Shown: one piece after another, positions 30,778-40,077 of the stretch
Numbering within the stretch: the first letter of the stretch is position 1
Layout of the letters: every line of letters begins with the position of its first letter
Assembly (NCBI GenBank): GCA_963705155.1
Contig: CAVPJC010000013.1
Span: 124,001-188,000 of the forward strand
Origin: CAVPJC01 sp963705155
GTDB taxonomy: Bacteria; Chloroflexota; Anaerolineae; Anaerolineales; UBA4823
DNA length: 64,000 bases
Reading direction: 5' to 3'
Notes under the pieces: model-generated
Database searches by the model: none
What the model saw: only the letters and a program-made list of their open reading frames with translations
Told to the model about the DNA's origin: nothing
Program-made: the position numbers and the translations under genes

Positions 30778-31944
30778 TTACTGTGAATATACTCCAAATT
30801 CACGTACTGTCTCCCACATGGCGATAATGTTTTCCGGGGGTACATTACCCTGGATGTTGTGGATGGTATTGAATACAAACCCTCCGCCTGGCATGAAGTC
30901 TTCCAGGCGTTTACGCACATCGCGGCGTACTTCATCTGGTGTGTGATTTTCGTCAAAGGCAGTCTGCGTATCCACCCCGCCGCCCCAGAAGGTAATATCC
31001 TTGCCAAATTCGCGTTTTAGCTCAGCCGAATCCATCCTGGCGGCGTTGACCTGAACCGGGTTTAGGATATCCACACCGATCTCGATCAGGTCAGGGATGA
31101 GCGAGCGGATTGATCCGCATGAGTGAAAAAATATCTTCGCTCCGGATTTCGTATGGATGTAATCAAACAGCTCTTTATGCAGAGGTTTCAGCAGATTGCG
31201 ATATGAACGTGGTGAGATCAGTAACCCATTTTGTCCGGCGATATCATCCGCCATTTGGACAACATCGATCGGGATGCCGCTCATCGTGTCGAACATCTTT
31301 TCCCAATAGGCCATTTGCATATCCATGAATTTGACCAGTAGCTTTTTTGCCAACCCAGGATTGCCAGCCCAATCCGCATATGCATCTTGATATCCACGCG
31401 TCCAGGTCATCAACTCAAAAATTCCTGCGGATATATTGCCGATGATTAAGGCGCGTTTTTCCTCGTTAAGCACCCGGTAAGCGGCTTCTCGCAAACCGGC
31501 AAAACGCGTTGGATCCAACGGGTCGGGCAGTTCGTAAATCTCGATATCTTCTTCGGTTTTTGGTCCGGCCAACGGGTGGTTGAACATGTCGTAGTACATG
31601 CCGCCATCCTTTGGCATGCGCCATCCGATCTGGTACTCATCGAAGAAATAGGAATACTTCTGATCTGGTGATTCTTTGACATCCACCTTAAAACTCGCAG
31701 TTGAGCGTGGAGAGACATTGCGCACGTCTACTCCCATGTACTCCATGACATCATCGTCAACGAAGGCTAATTGCTGAAGGAGATCGATGATCTTGATTTC
31801 AACTTTCGGAAGAGCAAGATAATCTCGCAACCGGCTGTAAGCCCTGGCCTGGATGCCTGTGACCACCGTGCCGCCCAGGTCAAAAGGCACACGGTCTGCT
31901 TCTTTGTGATTGATGGAGGTTAACACACGTTCACGTGAGTTCAT
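30778..31944 (-). CDS. Uroporphyrinogen-decarboxylase-like (MtaA/CmuA-type) protein
   Basis: A 388-residue URO-D-fold protein. The N-terminus (NSRERVLTSINHKEADRVPFDLGGT) is that of the methyltransferase-like branch, not true HemE. The metal site typical of cobamide-dependent methyltransferases is present as FFHSCGSI (His274, Cys276), and NPVQVNAARMD follows in the usual place. These proteins transfer methyl groups between corrinoid proteins and thiols, or act on unknown substrates in sugar-degradation clusters. No corrinoid protein gene is seen in the window. It follows the GH63-like gene by about 26 bases and probably ends the operon that begins with the GH94 gene. Confidence 0.85.
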   Translation of the reverse strand: MNSRERVLTSINHKEADRVPFDLGGTVVTGIQARAYSRLRDYLALPKVEIKIIDLLQQLAFVDDDVMEYMGVDVRNVSPRSTASFKVDVKESPDQKYSYFFDEYQIGWRMPKDGGMYYDMFNHPLAGPKTEEDIEIYELPDPLDPTRFAGLREAAYRVLNEEKRALIIGNISAGIFELMTWTRGYQDAYADWAGNPGLAKKLLVKFMDMQMAYWEKMFDTMSGIPIDVVQMADDIAGQNGLLISPRSYRNLLKPLHKELFDYIHTKSGAKIFFHSCGSIRSLIPDLIEIGVDILNPVQVNAARMDSAELKREFGKDITFWGGGVDTQTAFDENHTPDEVRRDVRKRLEDFMPGGGFVFNTIHNIQGNVPPENIIAMWETVREFGVYSQ

Positions 31945-31970
31945 TTCATTTGAAATCCAACGATCAACTC

Positions 31971-33588
31971 TTAAAGGATCAAATCATTCTGCCCGGTTGT
32001 GATGGGATAGGTTTTTTCCACTCCTTTACAGGTGGCATTTAGTTGAAACTCGCTGTCGGATTGAACGGTAATTCGGGTGGTTTGATTGGATAACGGCACT
32101 GCCAATAGATCAATGACGTGCCCATTGAACCTGAAGCGCTTACAACCAGAACGCTGATTCGAATTGATCTTCCAGGTTAATTGATTCTCTGGCGCGTTGG
32201 GTTTCAATCCAATGCCATATTCAATGAATAATAAAATCGGCGCCAGAGCGCCCCAGCCCACCATGTCTTTTACCACGGGCGCCCCATTAATATTGATCCC
32301 CGGGGTAAGAGAATCGGCGGCATAGTTTTCCCAAAATGTTCCTGTTGTACGGTAGACCTGGGCAACAGCGGCGAGATGATTTCAATGCAATTTCCAGCGC
32401 CAGGATACCATAACCGGCCTGCTCTAATCCTTGAATTACCATTATATTTGTCGATGGCCAAACTGCGCCAGACCAATAACCGCCTTCAGGATGGTATGAA
32501 TCTTCATCTGCTGCCAGCGATGGAACTGGATGTAATCTCCCAAACGTGGCGGGGTTCTTCAAATGCGCGGCAAGGTGCTGAGCTCTTTTCGGTGTGGCTG
32601 TGTTCGAAAGGAGTGTCCAAAAAGCGCAGATGGTCTTTATCGGGATGATTTCCTCTTCGAGTGTCAGATCAAAGTAGAAACATCGATTCGAATCCCACAT
32701 TTTCTCATTGATCAAGGATGCCAGATCGCCTGCTTCCCTTCTGAATTGGTCTGCGTCTTGCTGGAGACCCAGTATGCTTGAAATCTCGGCCAGATTCCTG
32801 GCGAAGAGGACCATCTGGGAAGATGTGTCAATGGCAGTCCCGCCTCCTTTCAGGAAAGGATTTCTTGGAGAATTGTCCTGGCTCGCCCAGTCGGTCATAT
32901 ACAAACCATTACCCTGGCGAATGTACTTCTTCAAGGCGTTGTAGTACCGGCATAACGGTTCTCTCGCGATTGCCAATCGTCCTCTATCTCCGGTCCACTG
33001 GTAACTCTCCAATTCTGCCCAGGCAGCAATGGGATTATTCAAAGCATCCAGAGTCAATCTGGGATTCGGACTGGGAATTTCCCTGCCTTTATAAACGATA
33101 TCCGATCGCCTTTGATTGAAATAGTCATGGAATCCCCAACGGCTGAACAAGGGGGCATTCTCGGTATTTTTCCAGAATTCGAGATCAATTCCCGTGGTGC
33201 GGTTTATCTCCCTGCATATCTCGCCTGTTGAATACTGTTTTACATAAAAATTATCCAGCGCCGAAATTCCCGGAACCAGGGGATGCGCTACGTTTAAAAA
33301 CATTGTTTGGATCGCTGTATCCCAGAAGAAAACATTGTCATTGAATGCACAATCCAGGAATTGAGAAACGAAGCCTGATCCTTGTGCCGGTTGATAAAAA
33401 TTTTTGAAGGCCAGTTCCCATGCTTTCCAGTATGCTTCGACCCAGACAGGATTTTCATCGTAGATCGGGCCTGGCAGCAAATTCCTCGTTTCCTCATACT
33501 TTGGAAGAGGATGCGGTTCATATTTTCTCTTCGAAAAATACAGCCCCTGCTCATCGGTGTCCTTGTTCTCTGGATTTTTTGTTGTCAT
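31971..33588 (-). CDS. GH63-like (alpha/alpha)6-barrel glycosidase; one frameshift
   Basis: A protein of about 539 codons related to GH63/MGG-type glycoside hydrolases and trehalase-like enzymes. The family landmarks are CAFNDNVFFWDTAIQTMFLN, carrying the likely catalytic Asp, the mid-protein RLTLDALNNPIAAWAELESY, and HPEGGYWSGAVWPSTNIMV near the second catalytic region. The frame changes near 32380; the C-terminal part (GAPVVKDMVGWGALAPILLF) is in another frame. There is no signal peptide, so it should act in the cytoplasm on imported oligosaccharides. It starts 17 bases after the GH144-like gene. Substrate specificity cannot be read. Confidence 0.82.
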
Positions 33589-33605
33589 GACGCACTCCTG
33601 GAGTT

Positions 33606-35771
33606 TTAGACCGGTTCTTTTTCAACTGCGATGTCACCTTTTACAAATCCGATGCGGTCGAGCATGGTTGTGATTTCAGGATTTGCCATAAACAATTTCC
33701 ACAACAGGCCGCTGCGATAATTCTCGATCATGACCGTGATTGGCGCCTGGTTCAAACCCATATAGATATTCGAAACAAAGTTGGCTGTCGGGTTATATGC
33801 ATCTCGAAAACCGTAGATCCCCCAGAGTCTGTCGCCCAGGTCGTAATAGAAATGTTTCAATGCAGCCATCGACTCTCTGGGTATATAAGGAAATGATGAT
33901 AAAGCAGCCGTTGGTGTGATGGTTCCATTGTCTGCTCTTGGGCTTGGTTCATGCGCTAAATAGCCAGTATGATCGTGGCTTGCCGACAGCCCCCAGAAGT
34001 TTTCATCGTATCCCTGATAATTGCCCGGATTGTCGATACAGTACGCATGATTGATTTTCGCAAGCGCCCGATTGTTATCAAAGTAATTGGTAAACCTGTC
34101 GCGTTTGTTTCGGGGATCGAATCCCAGGAAGGAGTAATGGGTAAAGAAGAGCGGGCCGCCTGTGCCAACCCCGACCGGCAGTGTAATCCCATAGAACGAT
34201 TTGCCGTTCTTGTACAAATCTCCCAGGGTGGTCTTACCCCATGTCTGGCGGTACCGGCGTGCAGTATCTGAGGTCGATGCCCAACCCGAGTAATACATTG
34301 AGGCTGGAACTGGATGCGTGGGTGAAGCGATTGCAAGCAGGTAAGCAATCATGGTTTCGTTCCATCCAACCAGCGGATGATCGATATGCCAGCCGTAATC
34401 TGGCGACCAATGCCAGTAAAGGAAATCACTGTCCGGTGATTGGCGGTACCAATCCCATTCCACGGTTTCCCACAAGGGGTTGATGCGGCTGCGGATCTGC
34501 GTTTCGGCAGCATCGGACCGGGTAAAGAACTGGCGGGCAGCCAACAACCCTTGCATCATAAACGCAGTTTCGACCAGATCACCCCCATTGTCATATTTCC
34601 CGAATACCGGAACTGCTTTTCCGTTGCGTCCATCCAGATAATGCGGCCAAACGCCGTGAAACCGGTCAGCGTTTTCGAGAAAATCGATCATTTGGAGCAG
34701 CCGGACGCTGGCTTCGTCTCTTGAGACAAAGCCGCGGTGTACCGCTGCAATCATTGCCATGATTCCAAAACCGGATGCACCCAGCGCAACCAAATTCTCG
34801 TCGCCCGGTAAGTTCTCCAATGCTAAACCTGCATCGGGGTGCGCCTTCTCCCAATAATACCTGAAGCAGGCTTCCTGCACCATGCTTAACAATTCATCAT
34901 CGGACAAAGGGCGCGTCGTTGCCGATGCCGTTTCAGAGGCGTGCGTCTCTGAATAGTCGTGTCCGACTGCAGTTATCCTGTAATAGAGCGTTTTCCGGTT
35001 CGCTCCAAGGTAATCACTGTACCGGTTGAAGCCTGGATTTTGAATACCGATCGGTAAGAAATCTTGTCCGTTGTCTGAACGGTAGATCTGGTAATACGCC
35101 ACAGCCGGATCGATCACCGCCGGCCAGCTTAGATCGACATGCCGGTCATATGCCACCGCAGTCACGCTAACGGGTGTCTGGTGTACACCCCCCATTGAAG
35201 AGTTGATCAGGCTGACGTCATCAATGTACAACGTGTGGGGTTTGCCGTCGTCGATCCCCTGTGTGAAGATTATTTTTTCGAGCCGGTGGAAGTCGTATTC
35301 ACCGGTTCCATTTGGAAAGGCAGTCAGCGGAATTTTTACCTGTACCCAGTGTTTCGCCGGCAGGACAGGAACGATGCCTGTCATCTGCATGGGTAAAGTG
35401 TGGGCTCCGTTCTTGATGGTAACGCCAATCATTGGCAAGTGGTGTGCGGAGGTATCAATATCAGCGTAGCACCAGAAGGAAAGAGCATCGCCTGATAAGG
35501 AACGGGCGCCCTCGAGCCAGGTTTCAACCCATAACTCGACCAGCCAATCCCCGCCGGTTTGAGACAGCCAGGAGAGCTTGAGACAATTAGGAGGGGTGTG
35601 ATAGTGATCGACAGCAACTGGTAGCCGGTTGTCAATCATTTCCAACTGGCTGGGAGCATTCGCCACTGTGCGACTGTAGAAATAGCCGCCCTGCGTCAGG
35701 CTGTTATCGAAGATGTGATGGTTATAGTAGGCGCCAGCAGTGGGAGACCGTTGAGGTGTGTATTGATTCAT
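33606..35771 (-). CDS. Glucoamylase-domain (GH144-like) protein with N-terminal carbohydrate-binding and Fn3-like parts
   Basis: A 721-residue protein. Residues 1-205 form a jelly-roll/CBM-like domain (WVQVKIPLTAF, HTLYIDDVSLIN) and residues 215-305 an Fn3-like module (YYQIYRSDNGQDFLPIG). The catalytic glucoamylase domain, about 310-710, has ACFRYYWEKAHPDAGLALEN, GIMAMIAAVHRGF, DNGGDLVETAFMMQGLLAAR and GWNETMIAYLLAIASPTHP. These are typical of the family that includes endo-beta-1,2-glucanases (GH144) and related beta-glucan enzymes. It has no signal peptide and so is probably cytoplasmic. It lies 8 bases after the GH94 phosphorylase gene, suggesting joint work on a beta-glucan. Confidence 0.84.
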   Translation of the reverse strand: MNQYTPQRSPTAGAYYNHHIFDNSLTQGGYFYSRTVANAPSQLEMIDNRLPVAVDHYHTPPNCLKLSWLSQTGGDWLVELWVETWLEGARSLSGDALSFWCYADIDTSAHHLPMIGVTIKNGAHTLPMQMTGIVPVLPAKHWVQVKIPLTAFPNGTGEYDFHRLEKIIFTQGIDDGKPHTLYIDDVSLINSSMGGVHQTPVSVTAVAYDRHVDLSWPAVIDPAVAYYQIYRSDNGQDFLPIGIQNPGFNRYSDYLGANRKTLYYRITAVGHDYSETHASETASATTRPLSDDELLSMVQEACFRYYWEKAHPDAGLALENLPGDENLVALGASGFGIMAMIAAVHRGFVSRDEASVRLLQMIDFLENADRFHGVWPHYLDGRNGKAVPVFGKYDNGGDLVETAFMMQGLLAARQFFTRSDAAETQIRSRINPLWETVEWDWYRQSPDSDFLYWHWSPDYGWHIDHPLVGWNETMIAYLLAIASPTHPVPASMYYSGWASTSDTARRYRQTWGKTTLGDLYKNGKSFYGITLPVGVGTGGPLFFTHYSFLGFDPRNKRDRFTNYFDNNRALAKINHAYCIDNPGNYQGYDENFWGLSASHDHTGYLAHEPSPRADNGTITPTAALSSFPYIPRESMAALKHFYYDLGDRLWGIYGFRDAYNPTANFVSNIYMGLNQAPITVMIENYRSGLLWKLFMANPEITTMLDRIGFVKGDIAVEKEPV

Positions 35772-35779
35772 TGGTCACT

Positions 35780-38200
35780 TTACCGGCAAATGAACTTCAC
35801 ATGCTGCTCTGCCCCGGGTTCCAATATAGGCAGGATATCCCCCTGCCAGCGTTGACCGTCGATGGTGCAACCGGTTGATTCTCCAGATGCCGCGCGCTGG
35901 ATCTGGATGTCGTAAGTTGCGTGGCGGAAACACCTTTGGATGCGGAAGCCATCCCACCCATCGGGGAGGGCTGCCTGAACGCGCAACCCGCTCATTGTCG
36001 CCTCGACCCCCAGCACACCTTCGACCAGGGCACGCAAATACCAAGCCGCTGAACCGGTGTACCATGTCCAGCCGCCTCTTCCGGCAAATGGAGAAGCCGG
36101 GCCATCCACATTGCCGGGTGTGACATAAGGTTCTGCCATGTACGTTTCTGGCTGCATACCGCGAACCGCCGGGCAAAAGCTGTGCCACAGATCATAGGCG
36201 GCCTGCACGCCGTGGGCTTTTCGCTCTGCCAGAACTGCCCAGCACGCCGCGTGAACGTACACCCCACCGTTTTCGCGCAGGCCCGGCGCGTAGCGGGTAA
36301 GATAGCCAATATCTGGATTGGGCCGGGAATAGGCCGGGGCCAATAAAAGTGGTCCGTAGGGTGTATAAAGATGGTGTCGCGCCGACTGCATGGCTCGTTC
36401 GGCGCGTTCCGGTGTGGCAATTCCACTCAAGACCGCCCAGGTCTGAGCATTGAGGAAAATCTTGCCATCAGCATTTTCATGGCTGCCGAGCAGCATTCTG
36501 TTGTCGGTTGAAGCGCGCCAGTACCAATCCCCATCCCAGGCAATCTGGTTGATTGAAATTTTCAAGGCGGCAGCTGCGTCGTAGTAGCGTTGCGCCAGGA
36601 AAACTTCTCCCCGCTGGCTGGCGAATCCGGCGTAGTCGATAAGCAGGCTGTACAGGAAGTGGCCGAGCCAGACACTCTCGCCCTGCCCGTCCACGCCCAC
36701 CGCATTGAGACCATCGTTCCAATCTCCTCCGCCAATCAGGGGTAGGCCACGCTGACTGATCTGGCTCAACGCCAGATCGAGGGCGCGGCAACAGTGCTTC
36801 CACAAGCTGTCCGGGATTGGATCGTCGATGAATGGTTCGCCCAGGTCGAGGGCGGCGAAGTCGGCCGTTTCTTCCAGATAGCGCGCAAGGACATAACACA
36901 ACCACAGGCGATTGTCGCTGATCTTGGTACGCACACCGCTCTCGATCTCAGCCGGGGATCCCAACGCCGGCAGGGGATGCCACCAATGATGAACGCTGCC
37001 ATCAGCGAACTGGTGGCGGGCATGCAGGCGAATTTGCGCCAAAGTCTGCTCTGGTTGCCCCAGGAGAAGGTGTACCAGGCTGTCTTGGAGTTGGTCGCGA
37101 AAGCCGATTGCCCCGCCTGTCTGGTAAAAGGCGCTGCGCCCCCACAATCGCCCGGAAATAGCCTGGTAGGCCAGCCAGCTATTGGCCATCTGGTTAAGAG
37201 CGGGATCGGGAGTATCGACCTGCAGGCGCTGCGTCCTTTCGAGCCAACCGGCTCGGGTTTGGGCCAGGGCGTGAAATGCGACTTCGGGTTGAATATAACG
37301 CTGGATAAGAGAGATCGCCTCCTGGCGGGTTTCCGCCGCGCCCAGGAGAAAGATCGCCGTCCGTTCTTCGCCCGCATCCAAGTTTAGAGTCACGCGCAGG
37401 CTGGCGACGGCATCTCCCCAGCGCCCGGAAGCGCCTTGCAGCTTGCCCTCCATCAACGCGCGCGGATCGGCTGGCGAACCATACTGCCCCAGGAAAGACC
37501 GCTTGTCAGTTTCAAAAGCAGCCGGTGCAGGCCAGGCGGCGTGGAAGGCTACGTAAGGCCATTCTGTGTTCCAATGGGCGCGGGTTTTGACCGGCGGCTC
37601 CCAGTTGCACTTCGTCGCCAGGATGGCCCCAGCTTCCTGGTCAAAGGAGGTTTCGATAAAGGTTTTGTGGAACTCGCGGTGCCAGTCTGGAGCCGCGCCA
37701 AGCAGCCACTCCAGATAAGTGAATAAACTGAGGTGCCGCGGGATATTACCCAGGTTGCGCACACTTACCAGCCATATTTCAAGCGGCGCATCCGGGGGAA
37801 CGGTGACGGTCCAGCGCGTTTCGATATTCGCATATTGGGTTGTGAATACCGAGTAACCCTGGCCATGCCGGCACTCGTACAGACCAAACTCAGGCTGAAC
37901 AGGTTGCCAGGCCAGCGACCAGAATTGTCTGTGATCTCCAGCAGCTTCTTCATCGCGCAGGTAAAGATAGCGCCCATCAATATCCCTCACCAGATCCTGG
38001 TTCCAACGGGTCAGGCGGTTCATGCTGGCATGTGACCGCCAGGAGTAACCACCGCCTGCCTGAGAGATGACCAAACCGTAGTCTCCATTAGAAATAACGT
38101 TCACCCACGGTGTTGGTGTTTCCCATTGGGTGATCACATATTCCCGTTCAGTCTTGTCGAAATAGCCGTATTTCGTTTTGAACAAAGGAGATGAATTCAT
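35780..38200 (-). CDS. GH94 disaccharide/oligosaccharide phosphorylase (cellobiose-phosphorylase-like)
   Basis: An inverting phosphorylase that splits a beta-glucoside with phosphate to give alpha-glucose 1-phosphate. The 806-residue protein has the N-terminal block KYGYFDKTEREYVITQWETP and the beta-sandwich domain ending about residue 270. The catalytic GGGDWNDGLNAVG (Asp493 as general acid) and the C-terminal GGWTWYTGSAAWYLRALVEG, shaping the phosphate site, follow. Length and N-terminus fit the cellobiose phosphorylase branch rather than the longer oligoglucan phosphorylases. Cellobiose, laminaribiose or sophorose are all possible, and the neighbouring GH144-like genes make a beta-1,2 link worth considering. 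It begins a minus-strand operon after the terminator at 38296-38334. Confidence 0.92.
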   Translation of the reverse strand: MNSSPLFKTKYGYFDKTEREYVITQWETPTPWVNVISNGDYGLVISQAGGGYSWRSHASMNRLTRWNQDLVRDIDGRYLYLRDEEAAGDHRQFWSLAWQPVQPEFGLYECRHGQGYSVFTTQYANIETRWTVTVPPDAPLEIWLVSVRNLGNIPRHLSLFTYLEWLLGAAPDWHREFHKTFIETSFDQEAGAILATKCNWEPPVKTRAHWNTEWPYVAFHAAWPAPAAFETDKRSFLGQYGSPADPRALMEGKLQGASGRWGDAVASLRVTLNLDAGEERTAIFLLGAAETRQEAISLIQRYIQPEVAFHALAQTRAGWLERTQRLQVDTPDPALNQMANSWLAYQAISGRLWGRSAFYQTGGAIGFRDQLQDSLVHLLLGQPEQTLAQIRLHARHQFADGSVHHWWHPLPALGSPAEIESGVRTKISDNRLWLCYVLARYLEETADFAALDLGEPFIDDPIPDSLWKHCCRALDLALSQISQRGLPLIGGGDWNDGLNAVGVDGQGESVWLGHFLYSLLIDYAGFASQRGEVFLAQRYYDAAAALKISINQIAWDGDWYWRASTDNRMLLGSHENADGKIFLNAQTWAVLSGIATPERAERAMQSARHHLYTPYGPLLLAPAYSRPNPDIGYLTRYAPGLRENGGVYVHAACWAVLAERKAHGVQAAYDLWHSFCPAVRGMQPETYMAEPYVTPGNVDGPASPFAGRGGWTWYTGSAAWYLRALVEGVLGVEATMSGLRVQAALPDGWDGFRIQRCFRHATYDIQIQRAASGESTGCTIDGQRWQGDILPILEPGAEQHVKFICR

Positions 38201-38295
38201 ATTCTGACCTCAAAACCGACCGGATCGTCGTCAAAACAGCTCTCATTTGGTATCCTAATTTTGCCGTCTGGCAGGCATCCGGCAGAAGAAGGCCT

Positions 38296-38334
38296 AAAAG
38301 ACCTGCCAGGTAGCTGAAACCTGGCAGGTCTTTT
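38296..38334 (-). terminator. Strong intrinsic terminator between the ABC/glucanase operon and the GH94 operon
   Basis: A perfect 16-bp stem (AAAAGACCTGCCAGGT with ACCTGGCAGGTCTTTT) encloses a 7-base loop and ends in a U run on either strand. It lies 18 bases after the stop of the secreted glucanase-like gene and about 95 bases before the GH94 start, so GH94 likely has its own promoter. Confidence 0.9.
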
Positions 38335-38351
38335 GGGTCGTGAGTTAAAGC

Positions 38352-39938
38352 TCAGGGTCCGGCAGTGAACTCCTCCATTTCCATCAGCGGTTTCACAGTT
38401 TCTTCAATGGCGCCGTGGGTGAAGTAGTGCTGCAGCCGGTTATTGTGCAGCGCATTGTCGATGGAGGCCATGATCATGCCCTGGTCGAGGGACAGGTAAT
38501 AAGCTGAGACCTCGCCGTTGCTGACGTTGACTGCGTCAAAAAAGCCGCCCCAGGAATAGGATTCAAAATCGCGGCGCAGGTTGGCGAGGTTTTCCAAGGC
38601 AGCATCGGGTGCGAATTCGAGCGCCAGGAAGGAGGCGTGGGGCGTCACGACCCCCTGTCCATATTGTTCCGGCAAAGGCTGCGGTTCGCGTCCGGGGCAA
38701 TAGCCTATACCGGATGGGTCGGCGAAGCCGTAATCGACCGAGGTCCGTTCCAGATCGGTGGTGTATCCGTTTGTATCCATGCCCAGCGGATCCACACCAA
38801 ATTCCCGGTAGCCACCGGCCGGGTTATTGGAGGGCGAAAATCCCCAGTAGCCGTAATTTGCCTCCTCCAGGCCGTGTTCGATCTGAGCGCGTACATAGAG
38901 CGGGTGGTTGATCCCCCAGCTTTCAGGTCCCCATTCTGCCTCGGGCACCAGCAGGGGTACCATCAGCGCCTCGAACATACTTCCGCCCCAGGTCGGAACG
39001 ATGTTCATCCCACGGTAGGTGTAGTGACCTTCGAAGACGTCGATGCCCAGGTAGGTGCGTGTTTCGCCCTGGGGCGCCATTTCCGGCCAACTCCAGTCGC
39101 ATGTTGGCGGGAAGGTTCGCCATCCCGCGAAGTAGTGTTCTGGCGGTATCTGGCCCAGGGCAATACCGATGTAGCTGGCGATGCGCGGCTCAGTGTTGAA
39201 GGTCCCGTAATGATGGCCGGTGAAGATCACATCCGGTCCTTTGCCGCAGTAGTTGCCTATGGGAGACTGGGCCCAGGGGGGTGCGTCCTCCACCGTCCAG
39301 AACCCGCCACGCAGCAGGCCAGCGCCGAAATCTGGACCACGCGCGTTCGGGTCGTAGAAGCAGCCGAAGTCCATTCCATCCAGTATGGTCTGCGCCCGTC
39401 CACTTAGCTGAGGAATGGTGTTAGTGAGCATGATCAGAGCGGATGCCAGCCAGCCGTTATCCACGCTGGATAAAAATGGGTAAACCGGATCGCCGGAGGG
39501 GGGCCAGGTGGTCAGTTTCGCCCCGGTTGCCGGATCATACCAGTTGTAATACATGCCGCTATCGGTATTACGCTCCATCGTCTCTAGCATGTCAAGAACC
39601 CTGCCGATGCGCTGGCGCGCCTGCGCAGGTTTGATTATCTGTAAATCGCGGGCGGCCAGCGTGCTCCATATATATACGCCAATGTTGGTGGGCGAGGTGT
39701 AGGAGGCCCTGACGCCATCGACACTGACGTTGTCGGCAGGCAGGCCGGTTTCTGGATAGGTCATGGCCTCGAATGAGCGCCAGGTGTCGCGGGCATACAA
39801 CTTCAGTATATTAAGGCTGCTATGCGGAATTTGCTCTCCGGGTGGCAGGATAGGTTGAGCCTGAACAGGCGCGACGAAAAACAACAAAGTTGCCAGGATC
39901 ACCAATAGGTCTATAGACCATCGGATATTCGTTTTCAT
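38352..39938 (-). CDS. Secreted glucoamylase/GH144-related protein
   Basis: A 528-residue protein with a signal peptide (basic start, hydrophobic residues 11-24, VQAQ cleavage site), so it is exported. The rest is an (alpha/alpha)-barrel of the DUF3131/glucoamylase type: LKLYARDTWRSFEAMTYPET, YIWSTLAARDLQII, VDNGWLASALIMLTN, GAGLLRGGFWTVEDA, ending in the family signature YLSLDQGMIMASIDNAL. It lies 139 bases downstream of the ABC permease gene and has its own GAAGGAGA site. It would cut an extracellular glucan to fragments for the transporter. The family includes beta-1,2-glucanases, but this assignment needs a structural comparison. Confidence 0.8.
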   Translation of the reverse strand: MKTNIRWSIDLLVILATLLFFVAPVQAQPILPPGEQIPHSSLNILKLYARDTWRSFEAMTYPETGLPADNVSVDGVRASYTSPTNIGVYIWSTLAARDLQIIKPAQARQRIGRVLDMLETMERNTDSGMYYNWYDPATGAKLTTWPPSGDPVYPFLSSVDNGWLASALIMLTNTIPQLSGRAQTILDGMDFGCFYDPNARGPDFGAGLLRGGFWTVEDAPPWAQSPIGNYCGKGPDVIFTGHHYGTFNTEPRIASYIGIALGQIPPEHYFAGWRTFPPTCDWSWPEMAPQGETRTYLGIDVFEGHYTYRGMNIVPTWGGSMFEALMVPLLVPEAEWGPESWGINHPLYVRAQIEHGLEEANYGYWGFSPSNNPAGGYREFGVDPLGMDTNGYTTDLERTSVDYGFADPSGIGYCPGREPQPLPEQYGQGVVTPHASFLALEFAPDAALENLANLRRDFESYSWGGFFDAVNVSNGEVSAYYLSLDQGMIMASIDNALHNNRLQHYFTHGAIEETVKPLMEMEEFTAGP

Positions 39939-40028
39939 GATCTAACTCTCCTTCATGAACAGAGAATCGCTACCTGATCAGCTGTAAACGTAGCCTAAAT
40001 CAGCCCAACTTTGCTGGATTTATTTTTG

Positions 40029-40046
40029 GCATCACCTCCTTGATGC
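40029..40046 (-). other. Small hairpin with a ribosome-binding-site-like loop
   Basis: GCATCA and TGATGC pair across a six-base loop that reads AGGAGG on the minus strand, about 30 bases after the permease stop and 90 before the next start. It might be a processing or stability element; a tiny ORF (MPKINPAKLG) follows the loop but is not credible as a gene. Confidence 0.4.
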
Positions 40047-40077
40047 GGAGCGGAAATATCCCTGGATCAAGGATAAA

